The notes below the pieces were generated by a model, which made no database searches, was not told the DNA's origin, and was given only the letters and a program-made list of their open reading frames with translations. The translations under genes and the position numbers were made by a program. A stretch of DNA of 44,788 nt from Propylenella binzhouense (GTDB lineage Bacteria; Pseudomonadota; Alphaproteobacteria; Rhizobiales; Afifellaceae): assembly GCF_009866965.1 (NCBI RefSeq), contig NZ_SPKJ01000027.1:1-44788 (forward strand). Direction: 5' to 3'. Positions 6,719 through 15,814 of the stretch are shown piece by piece (the stretch's first letter is position 1; each line of letters opens with the position of its first letter).

Positions 6719-7417
6719 TCACCCCGGCGGCGGCTTGTTGTGCTTGCGGCGGACGAGATCCTTGGCGGTCTCGACCGCCACGGCCGCGTCGCGGCAATAG
6801 GCATCGGCGCCGACAGCCTTCCCGAATTCCTCGTTGAGGGGAGCGCCGCCGACGAGGACGATGTAGTCGTCCCGTACGCCCTTCTCCTTCAGCGTGTCGA
6901 TGACGACCTTCATGTACGGCATGGTGGTCGTGAGCAGGGCCGACATGCCGATGATGTCGGGCTTGTGCTCCTCGATCGCCGCGAGGAAGTGCTCCACCGG
7001 GTTGTTGATGCCGAGGTTGATCACCTCGAAGCCGGCGCCTTCCATCATCATCGCGACGAGGTTCTTGCCGATGTCGTGGATGTCGCCCTTGACGGTGCCG
7101 ATCACCATCTTGCCGATCTTCGGGGCCCCCGTCTCGGCCAGGAGCGGCCGCAGGATCGCCATCCCGGCCTTCATCGCGTTCGCCGAGAGGAGCACTTCCG
7201 GGACGAACAGGATGCCGTCGCGGAAGTCGTCCCCGACGATGCGCATGCCTTCCACGAGCGCCCTGGTCAGCACGTCATAGGGCGCCCAGCCGCGCTCGAG
7301 CAGGATGTTGACGGCCTCCTCGATCTCTTCCTTCAGGCCGTCATAGAGATCGTCGTGCATCTGCTCGACGAGTTCGTCGTCGGAAAGCGCACTGAGATCG
7401 ATGTCCTCGTCGGCCAT
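6719..7417 (-). CDS. Corrinoid (cobalamin-binding) methyl carrier protein, MttC/MtgC-like
   Basis: A 232-residue protein with an N-terminal four-helix cap (about residues 15-95, B12-binding_2) and a C-terminal Rossmann-like B12 domain. The axial-ligand motif GDIHDIGKNLV gives His114, with the later GMSALLTTT and VGGAPLNEEF nucleotide-tail motifs. It is the mobile methyl carrier that an MttB-type enzyme methylates from a quaternary amine and a methyl-THF methyltransferase demethylates. Start at ATG 7417 is chosen from GGAG upstream and the family N-terminus. It is the only stand-alone corrinoid protein in the window, so it may serve both MttB homologues. It diverges from the first mttB-like gene across 223 bp of promoter DNA. 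Confidence 0.93.
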   Translation of the reverse strand: MADEDIDLSALSDDELVEQMHDDLYDGLKEEIEEAVNILLERGWAPYDVLTRALVEGMRIVGDDFRDGILFVPEVLLSANAMKAGMAILRPLLAETGAPKIGKMVIGTVKGDIHDIGKNLVAMMMEGAGFEVINLGINNPVEHFLAAIEEHKPDIIGMSALLTTTMPYMKVVIDTLKEKGVRDDYIVLVGGAPLNEEFGKAVGADAYCRDAAVAVETAKDLVRRKHNKPPPG

Positions 7418-7461
7418 GGAAAGCTCCGGAAAGGTGCGCGCGGGGGCGCGGGCGCCCCGTG

Positions 7462-7498
7462 AATATACGCCCCGGCCGCAATTGCAAACTGCTTGCGG
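7462..7498 (-). promoter_or_regulatory. Candidate promoter and inverted repeat of the corrinoid protein gene
   Basis: On the reverse strand TATATT (7467-7462) is a good -10 box about 45 bp upstream of the ATG at 7417. Just upstream, CCGCAA (7476-7481) and TTGCGG (7493-7498) form a 6-bp inverted repeat with an 11-bp spacer covering the -35 region, so it could be an activator or repressor site. The start of the expected transcript can fold into a GC-rich hairpin (about 7442-7457). The -35 box itself is weak. Confidence 0.4.
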
Positions 7499-7640
7499 AG
7501 CGACCTCGCGCCCGCCGCACTGCGACCCCGGACGGCCGCCGGACATCCAGACGCGTCACGTCCTGCCGCATTCGGAGCGGCGGACGGGCGCGGCGCTGCT
7601 AGCAATGATTCCGCGCCCTTAGGCGCGCGAGGATTGCCGG

Positions 7641-9191
7641 ATGGTGACGAGCGAGGCGGACGGGGTCCGCAGGCGGCGTGGCGGTGGCGCGGAAGCCAGG
7701 CGCGCACGCCGGCAGGGCGGAGGCGCCGTCCAGCTTCCGCCGATCCGCCGCCGGCTCGCGAATTACGAGGTGCTCGACGAAGAGGGTCTCGCCCTCATCG
7801 AGCGGAATGCCGACATTGTGCTCGAGGAGATCGGGATCGAGTTCCGCGAGGACCCGGAATCGCTCGCGCTCTGGCGCGAGGCCGGCGCGACCGTCGTGGG
7901 CACCCGCGTCCGCTTCCCGCGCGGGCTCTGCCGGAGCCTGCTTGCGACGGCGCCGCCGGAGTTCGTGCAGCATGCCCGCAACGCGGAGCGATCGGTGCGG
8001 ATCGGCGGCGACGCGACCGTCTTCGCGCCGGTCTACGGCCCGCCCTTCGTGCGCGATCTCGACCGCGGCCGCCGCTACGGCACGATCGAGGATTTCCGCA
8101 ATTTCGTGAAGCTCGCCTACATGGCGCCGGCGATCCACCATTCCGGCGGGACGGTCTGCGAGCCCGTCGACATCCCGGTGAACAAGCGGCATCTCGACAT
8201 GGTCTTCAGCCATGTCCGCTACTCCGACAAGCCGTTCATGGGATCGGTCACGCATCCCGAGCGCGCCGCCGATTCCGTCGCGATGGCGGAGATCGTGTTC
8301 GGCCGGGACTTCGTCGCCGAGAACTGCGTGATGATCTCCCTCATCAACGCCAACTCGCCGATGGTCTTCGACGGCACGATGCTCGGCGCGCTCAAGACCT
8401 ATGCGCGGGCCGGGCAGGGCACGATCGTAACCCCCTTCATCCTCGCCGGAGCGATGTCGCCGGTCACCGTCGCCGGCACGCTCGCGCAGGTGCTGGCGGA
8501 GGTGCTCGCCGGTGCCGCGCTGACCCAGCTCTGCCGCCCGGGCGCGCCCGTCGTGTTCGGCTGCTTCGCCTCGTCGATCTCGATGCAGTCCGGCGCGCCC
8601 ACCTTCGGCACCCCCGAGCCGGCGCTCGTCTCCTACGGCGCGGCCCAGCTCGCGCGTCGGCTCCGGCTGCCCTTCCGCACCGGCGGCGCGCTGTGCGCGG
8701 CGAAGACGGCCGATGCCCAGGCGGCCTATGAGAGCGCGAACACGCTGACGGGCACCGTCCTCGCCGGCACCAACTTCGTGCTCCATGCGGCGGGCTGGCT
8801 CGAAGGCGGCCTCGTCTCCGGCTACGAGAAGTTCGTGCTGGATTGCGACCAGCTCGCGATGCAGCAGCGCTTCTGCGAGGGAGTCGATCTTTCCGCGAAC
8901 GGCCAAGCCCTCGACGCCATCCGGGAGGTGGGTCCCGGCAGCCACTATCTCGGCTGCGCCCACACCCAGGCGAATTTCGAGACGGCGTTCTACCGATCGA
9001 CCGTCGCCGACAACAATTCCTTCGAGCAATGGCTCGCCGAAGGCGAGAAGACCGCCGAGGAGCGCGGCAATGCCCTCTTCAAGAAATGGCTCGCCGAATA
9101 CGAAGCCCCGCCGCTCGATCAGGCCGTCGAGGAGGAGCTGCTCGACTTCATCGCCCGGCGGAAGGCCTCCATGCCGGACGCCTTCGCCTGA
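7641..9191 (+). CDS. MttB-superfamily (trimethylamine methyltransferase family) methyltransferase 1
   Basis: A 516-residue TIM-barrel methyltransferase of the MttB superfamily (PF06253). Visible family motifs are YEVLDEEGLALIERNADIVLEEIGIEF near residues 40-65, FAPVYGPPFVRDLDRGRR, SLINANSPMVFDG, TPFILAGAMSPVT, SGAPTFGTPEPA and NFVLHAAGWLEGGL. The frame is uninterrupted, so there is no amber (pyrrolysine) codon; it belongs to the non-pyrrolysine branch that demethylates glycine betaine, carnitine, proline betaine or related quaternary amines. Substrate cannot be read from sequence. It would methylate the corrinoid protein encoded divergently 223 bp away. ATG 7641 follows GCGAGGA. The basic N-terminal 35 residues lie outside the family core. 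Confidence 0.92.
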   Translation: MVTSEADGVRRRRGGGAEARRARRQGGGAVQLPPIRRRLANYEVLDEEGLALIERNADIVLEEIGIEFREDPESLALWREAGATVVGTRVRFPRGLCRSLLATAPPEFVQHARNAERSVRIGGDATVFAPVYGPPFVRDLDRGRRYGTIEDFRNFVKLAYMAPAIHHSGGTVCEPVDIPVNKRHLDMVFSHVRYSDKPFMGSVTHPERAADSVAMAEIVFGRDFVAENCVMISLINANSPMVFDGTMLGALKTYARAGQGTIVTPFILAGAMSPVTVAGTLAQVLAEVLAGAALTQLCRPGAPVVFGCFASSISMQSGAPTFGTPEPALVSYGAAQLARRLRLPFRTGGALCAAKTADAQAAYESANTLTGTVLAGTNFVLHAAGWLEGGLVSGYEKFVLDCDQLAMQQRFCEGVDLSANGQALDAIREVGPGSHYLGCAHTQANFETAFYRSTVADNNSFEQWLAEGEKTAEERGNALFKKWLAEYEAPPLDQAVEEELLDFIARRKASMPDAFA

Positions 9192-9205
9192 ACCGACACC
9201 CCGGC

Positions 9206-9223
9206 CGGCCCCGACGGGGGCCG
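9206..9223 (+). terminator. Hairpin downstream of mttB-like gene 1
   Basis: CGGCCCC (9206-9212) pairs with GGGGCCG (9217-9223) around a 4-base loop, 15 bp after the stop codon. There is no following T-run, so it is terminator-like rather than a classic intrinsic terminator. The rest of the 163-bp gap before the next gene shows no clear promoter. Confidence 0.35.
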
Positions 9224-9354
9224 CGAGATCCCGCAGCTACAAGGGTCGTCCGGCGTACGCTCGCGCCGCGCCGGCGATTTCAAGACATTAGGGTCTCGTC
9301 AGGCGCTCGCGGGGGATATAGCGTGCGCGACCAACAACAAGCCTGGATAGACAA

Positions 9355-11520
9355 TTGCGCACCGCGCGCAGGGCAGCGCTGAGATTGCTGAGATGGATGA
9401 TGGTGGCGTCGCTGGCCTTGCCGGCGGCGCTCTTCGTCTATCTGGCGTGGGCCAGCTACCGAAGCACCTGGCGGGTCGCCGACGAGCGGATCGAGGCGTC
9501 CCTCGGCGTTCTGAACGAACACGCCCAGAGGATGTTCCAGACGGGCGAGCTGGTCGGCCACGAAGTGGCCGAGCTCACGCGCGGCATGTCCGACGACGAG
9601 ATCCGCCGCGACGAGGCGCGGCTGCATGCCCGGCTGGCGGCCATGTCCGAGCCGATCCCGATCATCCATTCGCTCTGGATCATGGACGCGGAGGGCCGCC
9701 CCCTCGTCTCGGACTATCTCTATCCCGCGCCGCGCTCCGGCTCGGTCCTCGACCGCGATTACTTCCGGGCGCAGCTCGATCCGGCGACGGGCATCTATAT
9801 CGGTTCGGTGAACCTCCCCCGGTTCTCGGATGCGGAGCCGTTCTTCAGCATGAGCCGGCGGAGGCCCATGCCCGACGGCAGCTTCGGCGGCGTGATCACC
9901 GTGTCGCTCAGACCTGCCGATTTCGAGAGCTTCTACGCGCAGCTCGCGCGGACGAGCGGCAGCTATTTCGGCATGATCCGCGCCGACGGGGCGCTGCTGG
10001 CGCGCTTCCCCGAAGTGGCGAAGCCCGAGGAAAGGGTCGGGCTGACGGCGAGCCGCCTGGCGAGCGAGGCGGCAGGGGGGAGGGAACGCGGGTCCTACAC
10101 CGCCGTGGCCCAGCTCGACGGCATCGAGCGCCGCTTCGGCTTCCGGAAGCTGGACAGGCTGCCGATCTACCTGGTGGCCGGAACGGAGACGGCCGCGATC
10201 CGCAGCGAATGGCTGCGGGGGCTCGCATCGCACCTGGCGTTCGGGCTGCCGGCCTCGCTGGTGATCTTCGGCGTGCTCTGGATGGCAATGCAGCGGACGC
10301 GGCGCCTCTACGACGAGGCCGAGCGGCGCGAGGCGGCGGAAGCCGCGCTTCGGCAGTCGCAGCGGCTCGAGGCGATCGGCCAGCTCACCGGGGGGATTGC
10401 GCACGATTTCAACAACTTGCTGATGGTCATCTCCGGCGGGGCCGACCGCCTGCGGCGGCGGATCACGGACCCCCAGCAGCTCAGGATGGTCGACATGATC
10501 GCGACGGCGGCCGAGCGGGGCGAGAGCCTGACGCGCCAGCTGCTCTCCTTCTCCAGGCGGCAGGCGCTCGCGCCCGTTCCGATCGACCTCGCGCAGCGGA
10601 TCCCCGAGCTGGAGGAAATCCTGCAGCGCTCGATCCGGGGCGACATCACCGTGAGGCTCGATCTGCCGCCGCATTCGTGCCCGGTGACGGTGGATCCGGC
10701 GGAGTTCGAGCTCGCCCTCATCAATCTCGCCGTCAATGCGCGCGACGCCATGCCGAGCGGCGGCGAATTGTCGATCCGCCTCGAGCAGCAGCATCTGGAG
10801 GGCGAGTCCTCGGTGGACGGGCTCACAGGCGAGTTCCTGAGCATCGCGGTCGCCGATACCGGAACCGGGATCCCGCCGGACATCCTGTCCCGCGTCTTCG
10901 AGCCGTTCTTCACGACGAAGGAGATCGACAGGGGAACCGGCCTGGGCCTGAGCCAGGTCTACGGATTCGCCCGGCAATCGGGCGGCACCGTCACCATCAG
11001 GAGCGAACCGAACCGCGGTACGACGGTGACGATATACCTGCCCTGCAGCCGGGGCGCCGCCGCGCCCCGTTCCGCCCCGGCCGATGCGGTCGCGGCGGTC
11101 GCCCCCGGGCTGAGGGTCCTCGTCGTGGAGGACAATGCGTCTGTGGCCGAGGTGACCTCGGCCTATCTCGCTGAGCTCGAGGCGGACGCGACGATCGTCG
11201 CCGGCGGGGCCGAGGCGCTTTCGCGCATCCGCGCCGGAGAGGCGTTCGACCTCGTCTTCTCCGACATCCTGATGCCGGGCGGCCTGACCGGGCTCGACCT
11301 CGCCCGCGAGGTGAGGCGGCTTCGCCCCGGCCTCCCGATCGTGCTTGCCACCGGATACAGCAGCAGCGCCGAGCAGGCCGTGCGGGAAGGCTACACGGTG
11401 CTGCGGAAGCCCTTCAGCCTGGATCAGCTGCGGTCGGCGGTCTCGGGAGCGCTGGAAGAGGGATCGGAGCAGCCCGTCCGGAGCGAGGCCGCTCCGCTCG
11501 CCGCGGGGCTGAACAGCTAG
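9355..11520 (+). CDS. Hybrid sensor histidine kinase with periplasmic Cache-type domain and C-terminal receiver
   Basis: A 721-residue protein: membrane segment at about 13-33, a periplasmic sensor domain to about 290 that looks like a Cache/PAS-like fold ([35 protein letters not shown]), a second membrane segment at about 290-310, HisKA box [11 protein letters not shown] (His350), ATPase motifs [28 protein letters not shown] and [12 protein letters not shown], then a receiver (VLVVEDN; Asp637 in VFSDILMP; lysine in LRKPFS). Dicarboxylates, amino acids or amines are usual Cache ligands. The TTG at 9355 keeps the first basic residues; an ATG at 9397 is an alternative just inside the membrane helix. 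Its stop overlaps the stop of the opposite kinase gene at CTAG 11517-11520. Confidence 0.88.
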   Translation: MRTARRAALRLLRWMMVASLALPAALFVYLAWASYRSTWRVADERIEASLGVLNEHAQRMFQTGELVGHEVAELTRGMSDDEIRRDEARLHARLAAMSEPIPIIHSLWIMDAEGRPLVSDYLYPAPRSGSVLDRDYFRAQLDPATGIYIGSVNLPRFSDAEPFFSMSRRRPMPDGSFGGVITVSLRPADFESFYAQLARTSGSYFGMIRADGALLARFPEVAKPEERVGLTASRLASEAAGGRERGSYTAVAQLDGIERRFGFRKLDRLPIYLVAGTETAAIRSEWLRGLASHLAFGLPASLVIFGVLWMAMQRTRRLYDEAERREAAEAALRQSQRLEAIGQLTGGIAHDFNNLLMVISGGADRLRRRITDPQQLRMVDMIATAAERGESLTRQLLSFSRRQALAPVPIDLAQRIPELEEILQRSIRGDITVRLDLPPHSCPVTVDPAEFELALINLAVNARDAMPSGGELSIRLEQQHLEGESSVDGLTGEFLSIAVADTGTGIPPDILSRVFEPFFTTKEIDRGTGLGLSQVYGFARQSGGTVTIRSEPNRGTTVTIYLPCSRGAAAPRSAPADAVAAVAPGLRVLVVEDNASVAEVTSAYLAELEADATIVAGGAEALSRIRAGEAFDLVFSDILMPGGLTGLDLAREVRRLRPGLPIVLATGYSSSAEQAVREGYTVLRKPFSLDQLRSAVSGALEEGSEQPVRSEAAPLAAGLNS

Positions 11521-13586
11521 GATTGCTCCGCGAGCTGCTCCCGCGGGATCCGGATGCTGCACGACATTCCGCTCGCATCCCACGCGAACTCCACCTCGCC
11601 GCGGTGCCGCGTGTGCACGAGCGCCTCGAGGAGCGTCGAGCCGAAGCCCTGGCTCTCCGGCGGACGCACCGCCGGCCCGCCGCGCTCCGACCACAGGAGG
11701 TGCAACGCGGTCTCGTCGATCGTCCCGGTGATGGCGACGACGCCGTCCTCGCTGGAGAGGGCACCGTATTTCTGCGCGTTGGTCGCAAGCTCGTGGAAGA
11801 TCAGCACGAGGTCCTGCGCCAGCTCGGTCGGCAGCTCGGCGGCGGGAACGTCCGCCTTGAGCTGGCCGTCGGGCTGCACGAGATGCGGACGGAGCGCCAT
11901 CGCCACGATCTGGTCGAGACGCGCCGTCCGCCATCCCGATTGCGTCAGGAGGTCGTTGGCGGCGGCGAGCGCCATCAGGCGGCCCTGGAAGGCGGGCAGG
12001 AACTCCTCGACCGAAGTGGAGCGCGCGCCGGTCTGGCGCGCGAGCGACTGCGTGATGGCGAGGGTGTTCTTCACGCGGTGGTTCAGCTCCGAGAGGAGCG
12101 TCTGCCGATGCTCCTCGGAGCGCTTGCGGTCGGTGACGTCCACCGCGAAGAGGACCACGAAGCGCACGCGGGCGGTATCGTCGCGCACCGGCGCGAACTG
12201 CATGTCGAGAACCGATGCCGACTCGGCCGCGCCGATCTCGACGTCCTCGCGAACGACGGAGCCTGCCGCGGCCCGCTTCACGGCGCGCTCGATCTGGCTC
12301 TGCCGGCCGGGCGAGCCGGCCCACCAGGGCAGCTCCCAGAACGGTCGCCCGAGGACCTCGCGCCGCTCGACCTTCAGGACGCCGAACGGCGCACTGTTCA
12401 CCTCGACCGCCTTGCCCTCCGGGTCGAGGACCACGACCAGCGCGTACATGTTGTCGATGATCCGGCGCAGCCGGGTCTCGCGCTCCGCGACTGCCGCCTG
12501 GGCGCGGCGGCGCATCGCCGCCTCCTCGATCGCGGCGCGGCGCGACCTGACCTGGGCGAAGGCGATGGTGGCGAAGAGGAGGCTGAGGATGGCGCCCGCC
12601 GTCGGCAGGACGCGGGCGAGATCGGCGGGCGAGGAGGCGTCGAAGCCCGGCCGCGAATGATAGTCGATCGTCCAGGTGACGCCCGCGAAGCTCAGCGCCC
12701 GCATCTCGGCGTAATCGTGGCCGGCCGCGTCCTCTCCGTCGGCAGGCTGCGAGCCGTAGAGAAGGTTCGCCACCACGGGCGGACCCTCGAAGACCTTGAA
12801 CGAGATTTGCGTCCGCAGACCCGCGGTGAGCGTGCTCTCCAGCAGGTCCTTGGTGTCGAACCGGCTGAACACGAAGCCCTCGAGCAGGCGGCGCCGCTCC
12901 TCGAGGCTCGCGGGCGTGCCGATGCCGCGGTAGACGGGAGCGTAGATCAGGAACTCCGAACGGGGGCCGATGCTGTGGTCCGGCATCAGGTCGAGCCGGC
13001 CGGAGGCGGCGGGGGACGCCGAATCGCGGGCCCACTCCATCGTCGCGAGGCGCTCGGGGTTCGAGCCGATGTCGAAGCCGAGGATGGCGCGATTGGGTTC
13101 GGAATCCGGCTCGATATAGGTGACGACGTAGCGCGTGCCGGAAGTCCCCTCCGTCTCGATCCGGAATGCGGGCTCGCCCTCAGCCCTGCGCGCGGCGAGG
13201 AAGGCCTCGATCCGTGCCGGCTCGACGCGCTCAACGAAGCCGTAGCCGAGAACGCCGCGATAGGTGGTCTCGAGCCCGAGCTCGTCGGCGAACCGCCGGA
13301 ACTGGTCGCGGTCGACCGAACCGACCGCGTTGTAGAGCCCGACGCCGGCGCGCAGCACCGCGATGATCGTCGCCATCTTGGCTTCGATCGTCGTGTGGGC
13401 GATGCCGACCACCTCGCGAAATCGCTGGATGTCGCGGGATGCGAGCACTTCCCGGACGACCTGCGTCACGAGCAGCGTGAAGAGCAGCCCGAGAACGAAG
13501 ACAGCAACCGGGATGTGGGCGTCGGCGCCGCCGAGCCGCGCGAGGAGGGAAGGGCCGGCGGGGCGGTTCTCCCGCGTGTCCGTCAT
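11517..13586 (-). CDS. CHASE-PAS-HWE sensor histidine kinase
   Basis: A 689-residue membrane kinase. Residues about 25-48 form a membrane segment, about 70-300 a periplasmic CHASE domain (GVGLYNAVGSVDRDQFRRFADELGL, RGVLGYGFVERV), followed by a membrane segment (LARVLPTAGAILSLLFATIAF), a PAS domain (RRIIDNMYALVVVLDPEG) and an HWE-type core: LLSELNHRVKNTLAI (His503), LIFHELATNAQKYGAL and the LLWSERGG tryptophan motif that names the group. HWE kinases signal through PhyR-like or atypical regulators. CHASE domains bind small ligands such as cytokinin-like molecules or amino-acid derivatives in the periplasm. It lies 55 bp downstream of bmt on the same strand and may be co-transcribed with it. No response regulator is adjacent on this strand. 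Confidence 0.9.
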   Translation of the reverse strand: MTDTRENRPAGPSLLARLGGADAHIPVAVFVLGLLFTLLVTQVVREVLASRDIQRFREVVGIAHTTIEAKMATIIAVLRAGVGLYNAVGSVDRDQFRRFADELGLETTYRGVLGYGFVERVEPARIEAFLAARRAEGEPAFRIETEGTSGTRYVVTYIEPDSEPNRAILGFDIGSNPERLATMEWARDSASPAASGRLDLMPDHSIGPRSEFLIYAPVYRGIGTPASLEERRRLLEGFVFSRFDTKDLLESTLTAGLRTQISFKVFEGPPVVANLLYGSQPADGEDAAGHDYAEMRALSFAGVTWTIDYHSRPGFDASSPADLARVLPTAGAILSLLFATIAFAQVRSRRAAIEEAAMRRRAQAAVAERETRLRRIIDNMYALVVVLDPEGKAVEVNSAPFGVLKVERREVLGRPFWELPWWAGSPGRQSQIERAVKRAAAGSVVREDVEIGAAESASVLDMQFAPVRDDTARVRFVVLFAVDVTDRKRSEEHRQTLLSELNHRVKNTLAITQSLARQTGARSTSVEEFLPAFQGRLMALAAANDLLTQSGWRTARLDQIVAMALRPHLVQPDGQLKADVPAAELPTELAQDLVLIFHELATNAQKYGALSSEDGVVAITGTIDETALHLLWSERGGPAVRPPESQGFGSTLLEALVHTRHRGEVEFAWDASGMSCSIRIPREQLAEQS

Positions 13587-13641
13587 GGCCCGGCCGCGTT
13601 CGGGAACCGAGGCGCCTCGGACGAGACGCGCCGGCTCCCTG

Positions 13642-14634
13642 TCATTGCCGCCGGCCGCGGCGGCGGGGCGTGGCGTCCGCCTTGGGACGCGACGTCAGCG
13701 GTCCGACGGCGGCCTCGATCATGGAATGGTCGGGGCGCGCGCCCGGGCTGTGCTCGTCGAGCGCCTTGCGCATCGCGGCGAGGTGGACGGCCGTGGTGCC
13801 GCAGCAGCCCCCGACGATGCGGGCGCCGGCATCGACGGCGTAGCGCGCATATTGCGCCATCAGTTCCGGCGTTCCGGAATAGTGGATGTGCTCGCCCCGG
13901 AACTGCGGGATGCCGGCATTCGCCTTGGCGATGAAGGGAACCGGGGAGGCCGCCTCCGCCATCGCCAGCACTGAGACGAGGAGGTCGGAGGCGCCGACGC
14001 CGCAATTCGCCCCGATCGCCACCGGCGGAACCGGGAGCGTCCCGAAGATCTCCGGAAGCGCCGAGGGCGCGAGGCCCATCATCGTCCGGCCGGCGGTGTC
14101 GAAGCTCGCGGTCACGGTGTAGGGGAGCCCCGCCGCGATGGCGCCCTTCGCGGCCGCGACCATTTCCTCGACGGCCGACATGGTCTCGATCCATGCCACG
14201 TCGGCGCCGCCGGCCTTGAGGCCCTCGGCCTGCTCCCGGAAGGCGTCGACCGCCTCGGCTTCGGTGAGCTCGCCGAGCGGCTGGAAGAGCTCGCCGGTGG
14301 GGCCGATCGACCCGGCGACCACGATCGGCCGCCCGGCCTGCTCGGCCGCCTCGCGGGCGAGTTCGGCGGCGCGCTTGTTGAGCTCGAAGACGCGGTCCTG
14401 CGCCTTGTGGAGCTTGAGGCGGTGCCGGTTCGCCCCGAAGCTGTTGGTGAGGATGATGTCGGCGCCGGCCTCGACGAAGGAGCTGTGGAGCGCCTTCACG
14501 CGGTCGGGATGGTCGACGTTCCAGAACTCCGGCGGATCGCCCGCCGTCAGCCCCATGTCGAAGAAGTTCGTGCCCGTGGCGCCGTCCGCAAGGAGAACGG
14601 GACGCTCCGCGAGCATCTGCTGAAGTGAGGTCAT
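13642..14634 (-). CDS. bmt: Betaine-homocysteine S-methyltransferase
   Basis: A 330-residue zinc-dependent homocysteine S-methyltransferase (PF02574). The fold starts with LLADGATGTNFFDMGL; the three zinc cysteines are Cys211 in GANCGVG and Cys277-Cys278 in GGCCGTT. It transfers a methyl group from glycine betaine to homocysteine, giving methionine and dimethylglycine; the alphaproteobacterial Bmt type is strongly indicated by the sequence and by the nearby dimethylglycine dehydrogenase-like and MttB genes. The ATG at 14634 is used, with AGGA 10 bases upstream; a GTG at 14640 is also possible. The last 40 residues are basic and probably flexible. Other methyl donors (S-methylmethionine) are possible but less likely in this context. 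Confidence 0.85.
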   Translation of the reverse strand: MTSLQQMLAERPVLLADGATGTNFFDMGLTAGDPPEFWNVDHPDRVKALHSSFVEAGADIILTNSFGANRHRLKLHKAQDRVFELNKRAAELAREAAEQAGRPIVVAGSIGPTGELFQPLGELTEAEAVDAFREQAEGLKAGGADVAWIETMSAVEEMVAAAKGAIAAGLPYTVTASFDTAGRTMMGLAPSALPEIFGTLPVPPVAIGANCGVGASDLLVSVLAMAEAASPVPFIAKANAGIPQFRGEHIHYSGTPELMAQYARYAVDAGARIVGGCCGTTAVHLAAMRKALDEHSPGARPDHSMIEAAVGPLTSRPKADATPRRRGRRQ

Positions 14635-14941
14635 CGTCACCAAATCCTGTCGGTCCGGCTAGAGCACCTTTGCTGCCATGCTGCAAGTGCGCAGACAGCG
14701 CAATCGGGCGCGGATCGGAACGCGTGCCGGCCCGCCCCGCTCAATGTCGTGTCGGGAGGTCGCGGGTGCAAAGGCGCCGTGCATGCCGGCTCCCGTGCCG
14801 GCGCCGGGGGCGCGTCCCGGTCGCACGGAGAAGTCGAACCCTCATCCGGGATGCAACGAATAAGCGATCCACAACTTTACCGTATGTTGCCAAGTTGCTA
14901 TTAGAAGCGGTCAGTCATCCAGACCTGAAAGGAGACCTGCG
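14635..14941. promoter_or_regulatory. 307-bp divergent intergenic region with an inverted-repeat operator (arms 14872-14877 and 14892-14897)
   Basis: This gap separates bmt from the RES toxin-antitoxin operon. CAACTT (14872-14877) and AAGTTG (14892-14897) form an inverted repeat with a 14-bp spacer in an AT-richer stretch 45-70 bp before the antitoxin ATG, the usual place for an autoregulatory operator of a toxin-antitoxin operon. GAAAGGAGACC is the strong ribosome-binding site of the antitoxin. The bmt-proximal half shows no clear promoter; GCCGGC repeats could form a small hairpin. No gene was found in it. Confidence 0.45.
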
Positions 14942-15811
14942 ATGAGCGAATTTGCAGCCAGGCTCGTGCCGACCCCGATAAGCGCCGACGATCCGATGGC
15001 CGATATGGCGGCCCGCTTCGGACGGGCCTCGTTCCAAAGGGCCGGCGAAGTCCTTGAGCAGAGCCTCGAGATCGTTCGTGCCGCGGAGACCAACGCCGAT
15101 TGGCCGGAACCGGGCGACGAGATGGAAACCGACCTCGGCAGGGTTGCGGACTCTCTCCGCTTCATGGCCCTCGATGCGCCCCGCATCGCCTTCGACCCCC
15201 AGCGCTTGGTGATCTATGCCGTGTGCGGCGCCGCCTTCGCGCCTCTGCGCGATCCTCCAAGCCCCGCACGCGAGGAACTCTATGCGCGCCTCGCGACCGG
15301 AATCGGCCGGATCCTGGACGGGCTCGACGATGCCGATCTCGCGCGGCTGGCGGGCTACCCCATCGAAACCTTGCTGGCCCATCTCGCGCGCGCCGCCCGG
15401 AGCGGTCACGACCAGGCCGTCCAGGAGGAGGAGAGCTGGCGCCGCACGCTTCGGAAGCGCGAAGACCTGGCAAAGGGGATCACACTCCTCTCGGCCGGGG
15501 AGGCGGCCGAGCGCCTGCAGATCAGCCGCCAGGCGCTCGACCAGAAGAGGCGGAAAAGGCAGGTGCTCGGCGTGCGCAGGGCGCGAAATTGGCTTTACCC
15601 AGAGTTGCAGTTTGACGAGAATACTCCTATAGGAGGATTGGATGAAGTGCTCTCCAGTCTGCCCTACGAGGACGGGTGGGCGCTGCTCCAGTGGCTCTTG
15701 AGAAGCAGGGACGCTTTGGGCGGTCGGTCCGCCTTCGCCGCCCTCAGGGATGGCGATATCGAACAGGTGGTGGCCGAAGCTCGGGAGGTCGGGGAACAGG
15801 GGGCGCGGTGA
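14942..15811 (+). CDS. Extended MbcA/ParS/Xre-type antitoxin with HTH and DUF2384-like end
   Basis: A 289-residue protein, about twice the length of usual RES-partner antitoxins. Residues 182-204 (LLSAGEAAERLQISRQALDQ) form a helix-turn-helix; the C-terminal 55 residues, with GWALLQWLLRSRDALGGRSAF and ALRDGDIEQVVAEA, match the DUF2384 (MbcA/ParS) toxin-binding domain pattern W..L.....ALGG......L..G....V...A. The N-terminal 150 residues are helical and acidic and I do not recognise them. The RES-domain gene starts 4 bp downstream, so the pair is a toxin-antitoxin operon in the usual antitoxin-first order, probably autoregulated through the inverted repeat at 14872-14897. Alternatively the N-terminal part adds a sensory or second binding function. 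Confidence 0.75.
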   Translation: MSEFAARLVPTPISADDPMADMAARFGRASFQRAGEVLEQSLEIVRAAETNADWPEPGDEMETDLGRVADSLRFMALDAPRIAFDPQRLVIYAVCGAAFAPLRDPPSPAREELYARLATGIGRILDGLDDADLARLAGYPIETLLAHLARAARSGHDQAVQEEESWRRTLRKREDLAKGITLLSAGEAAERLQISRQALDQKRRKRQVLGVRRARNWLYPELQFDENTPIGGLDEVLSSLPYEDGWALLQWLLRSRDALGGRSAFAALRDGDIEQVVAEAREVGEQGAR

Positions 15812-15814
15812 TCG

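Noticed and set aside
7641-9191. Pyrrolysine-containing trimethylamine methyltransferase
   Set aside because: The frame has no internal amber codon and no pyl genes are present; it belongs to the non-pyrrolysine branch.
9280-13035. A very long open frame (over 1200 codons) on the reverse strand across the kinase genes
   Set aside because: It lies antisense to or out of frame with clearly recognisable kinase domains, has repetitive Arg/Asp/Gly-rich composition and no family resemblance; GC-rich DNA produces such frames by chance.
14717-14741. A possible second EcfG promoter, GGAAC-N16-CGCT
   Set aside because: The -10 element deviates (CGCT for CGTT), and it is 200 bp from the next start codon; I do not consider it supported.
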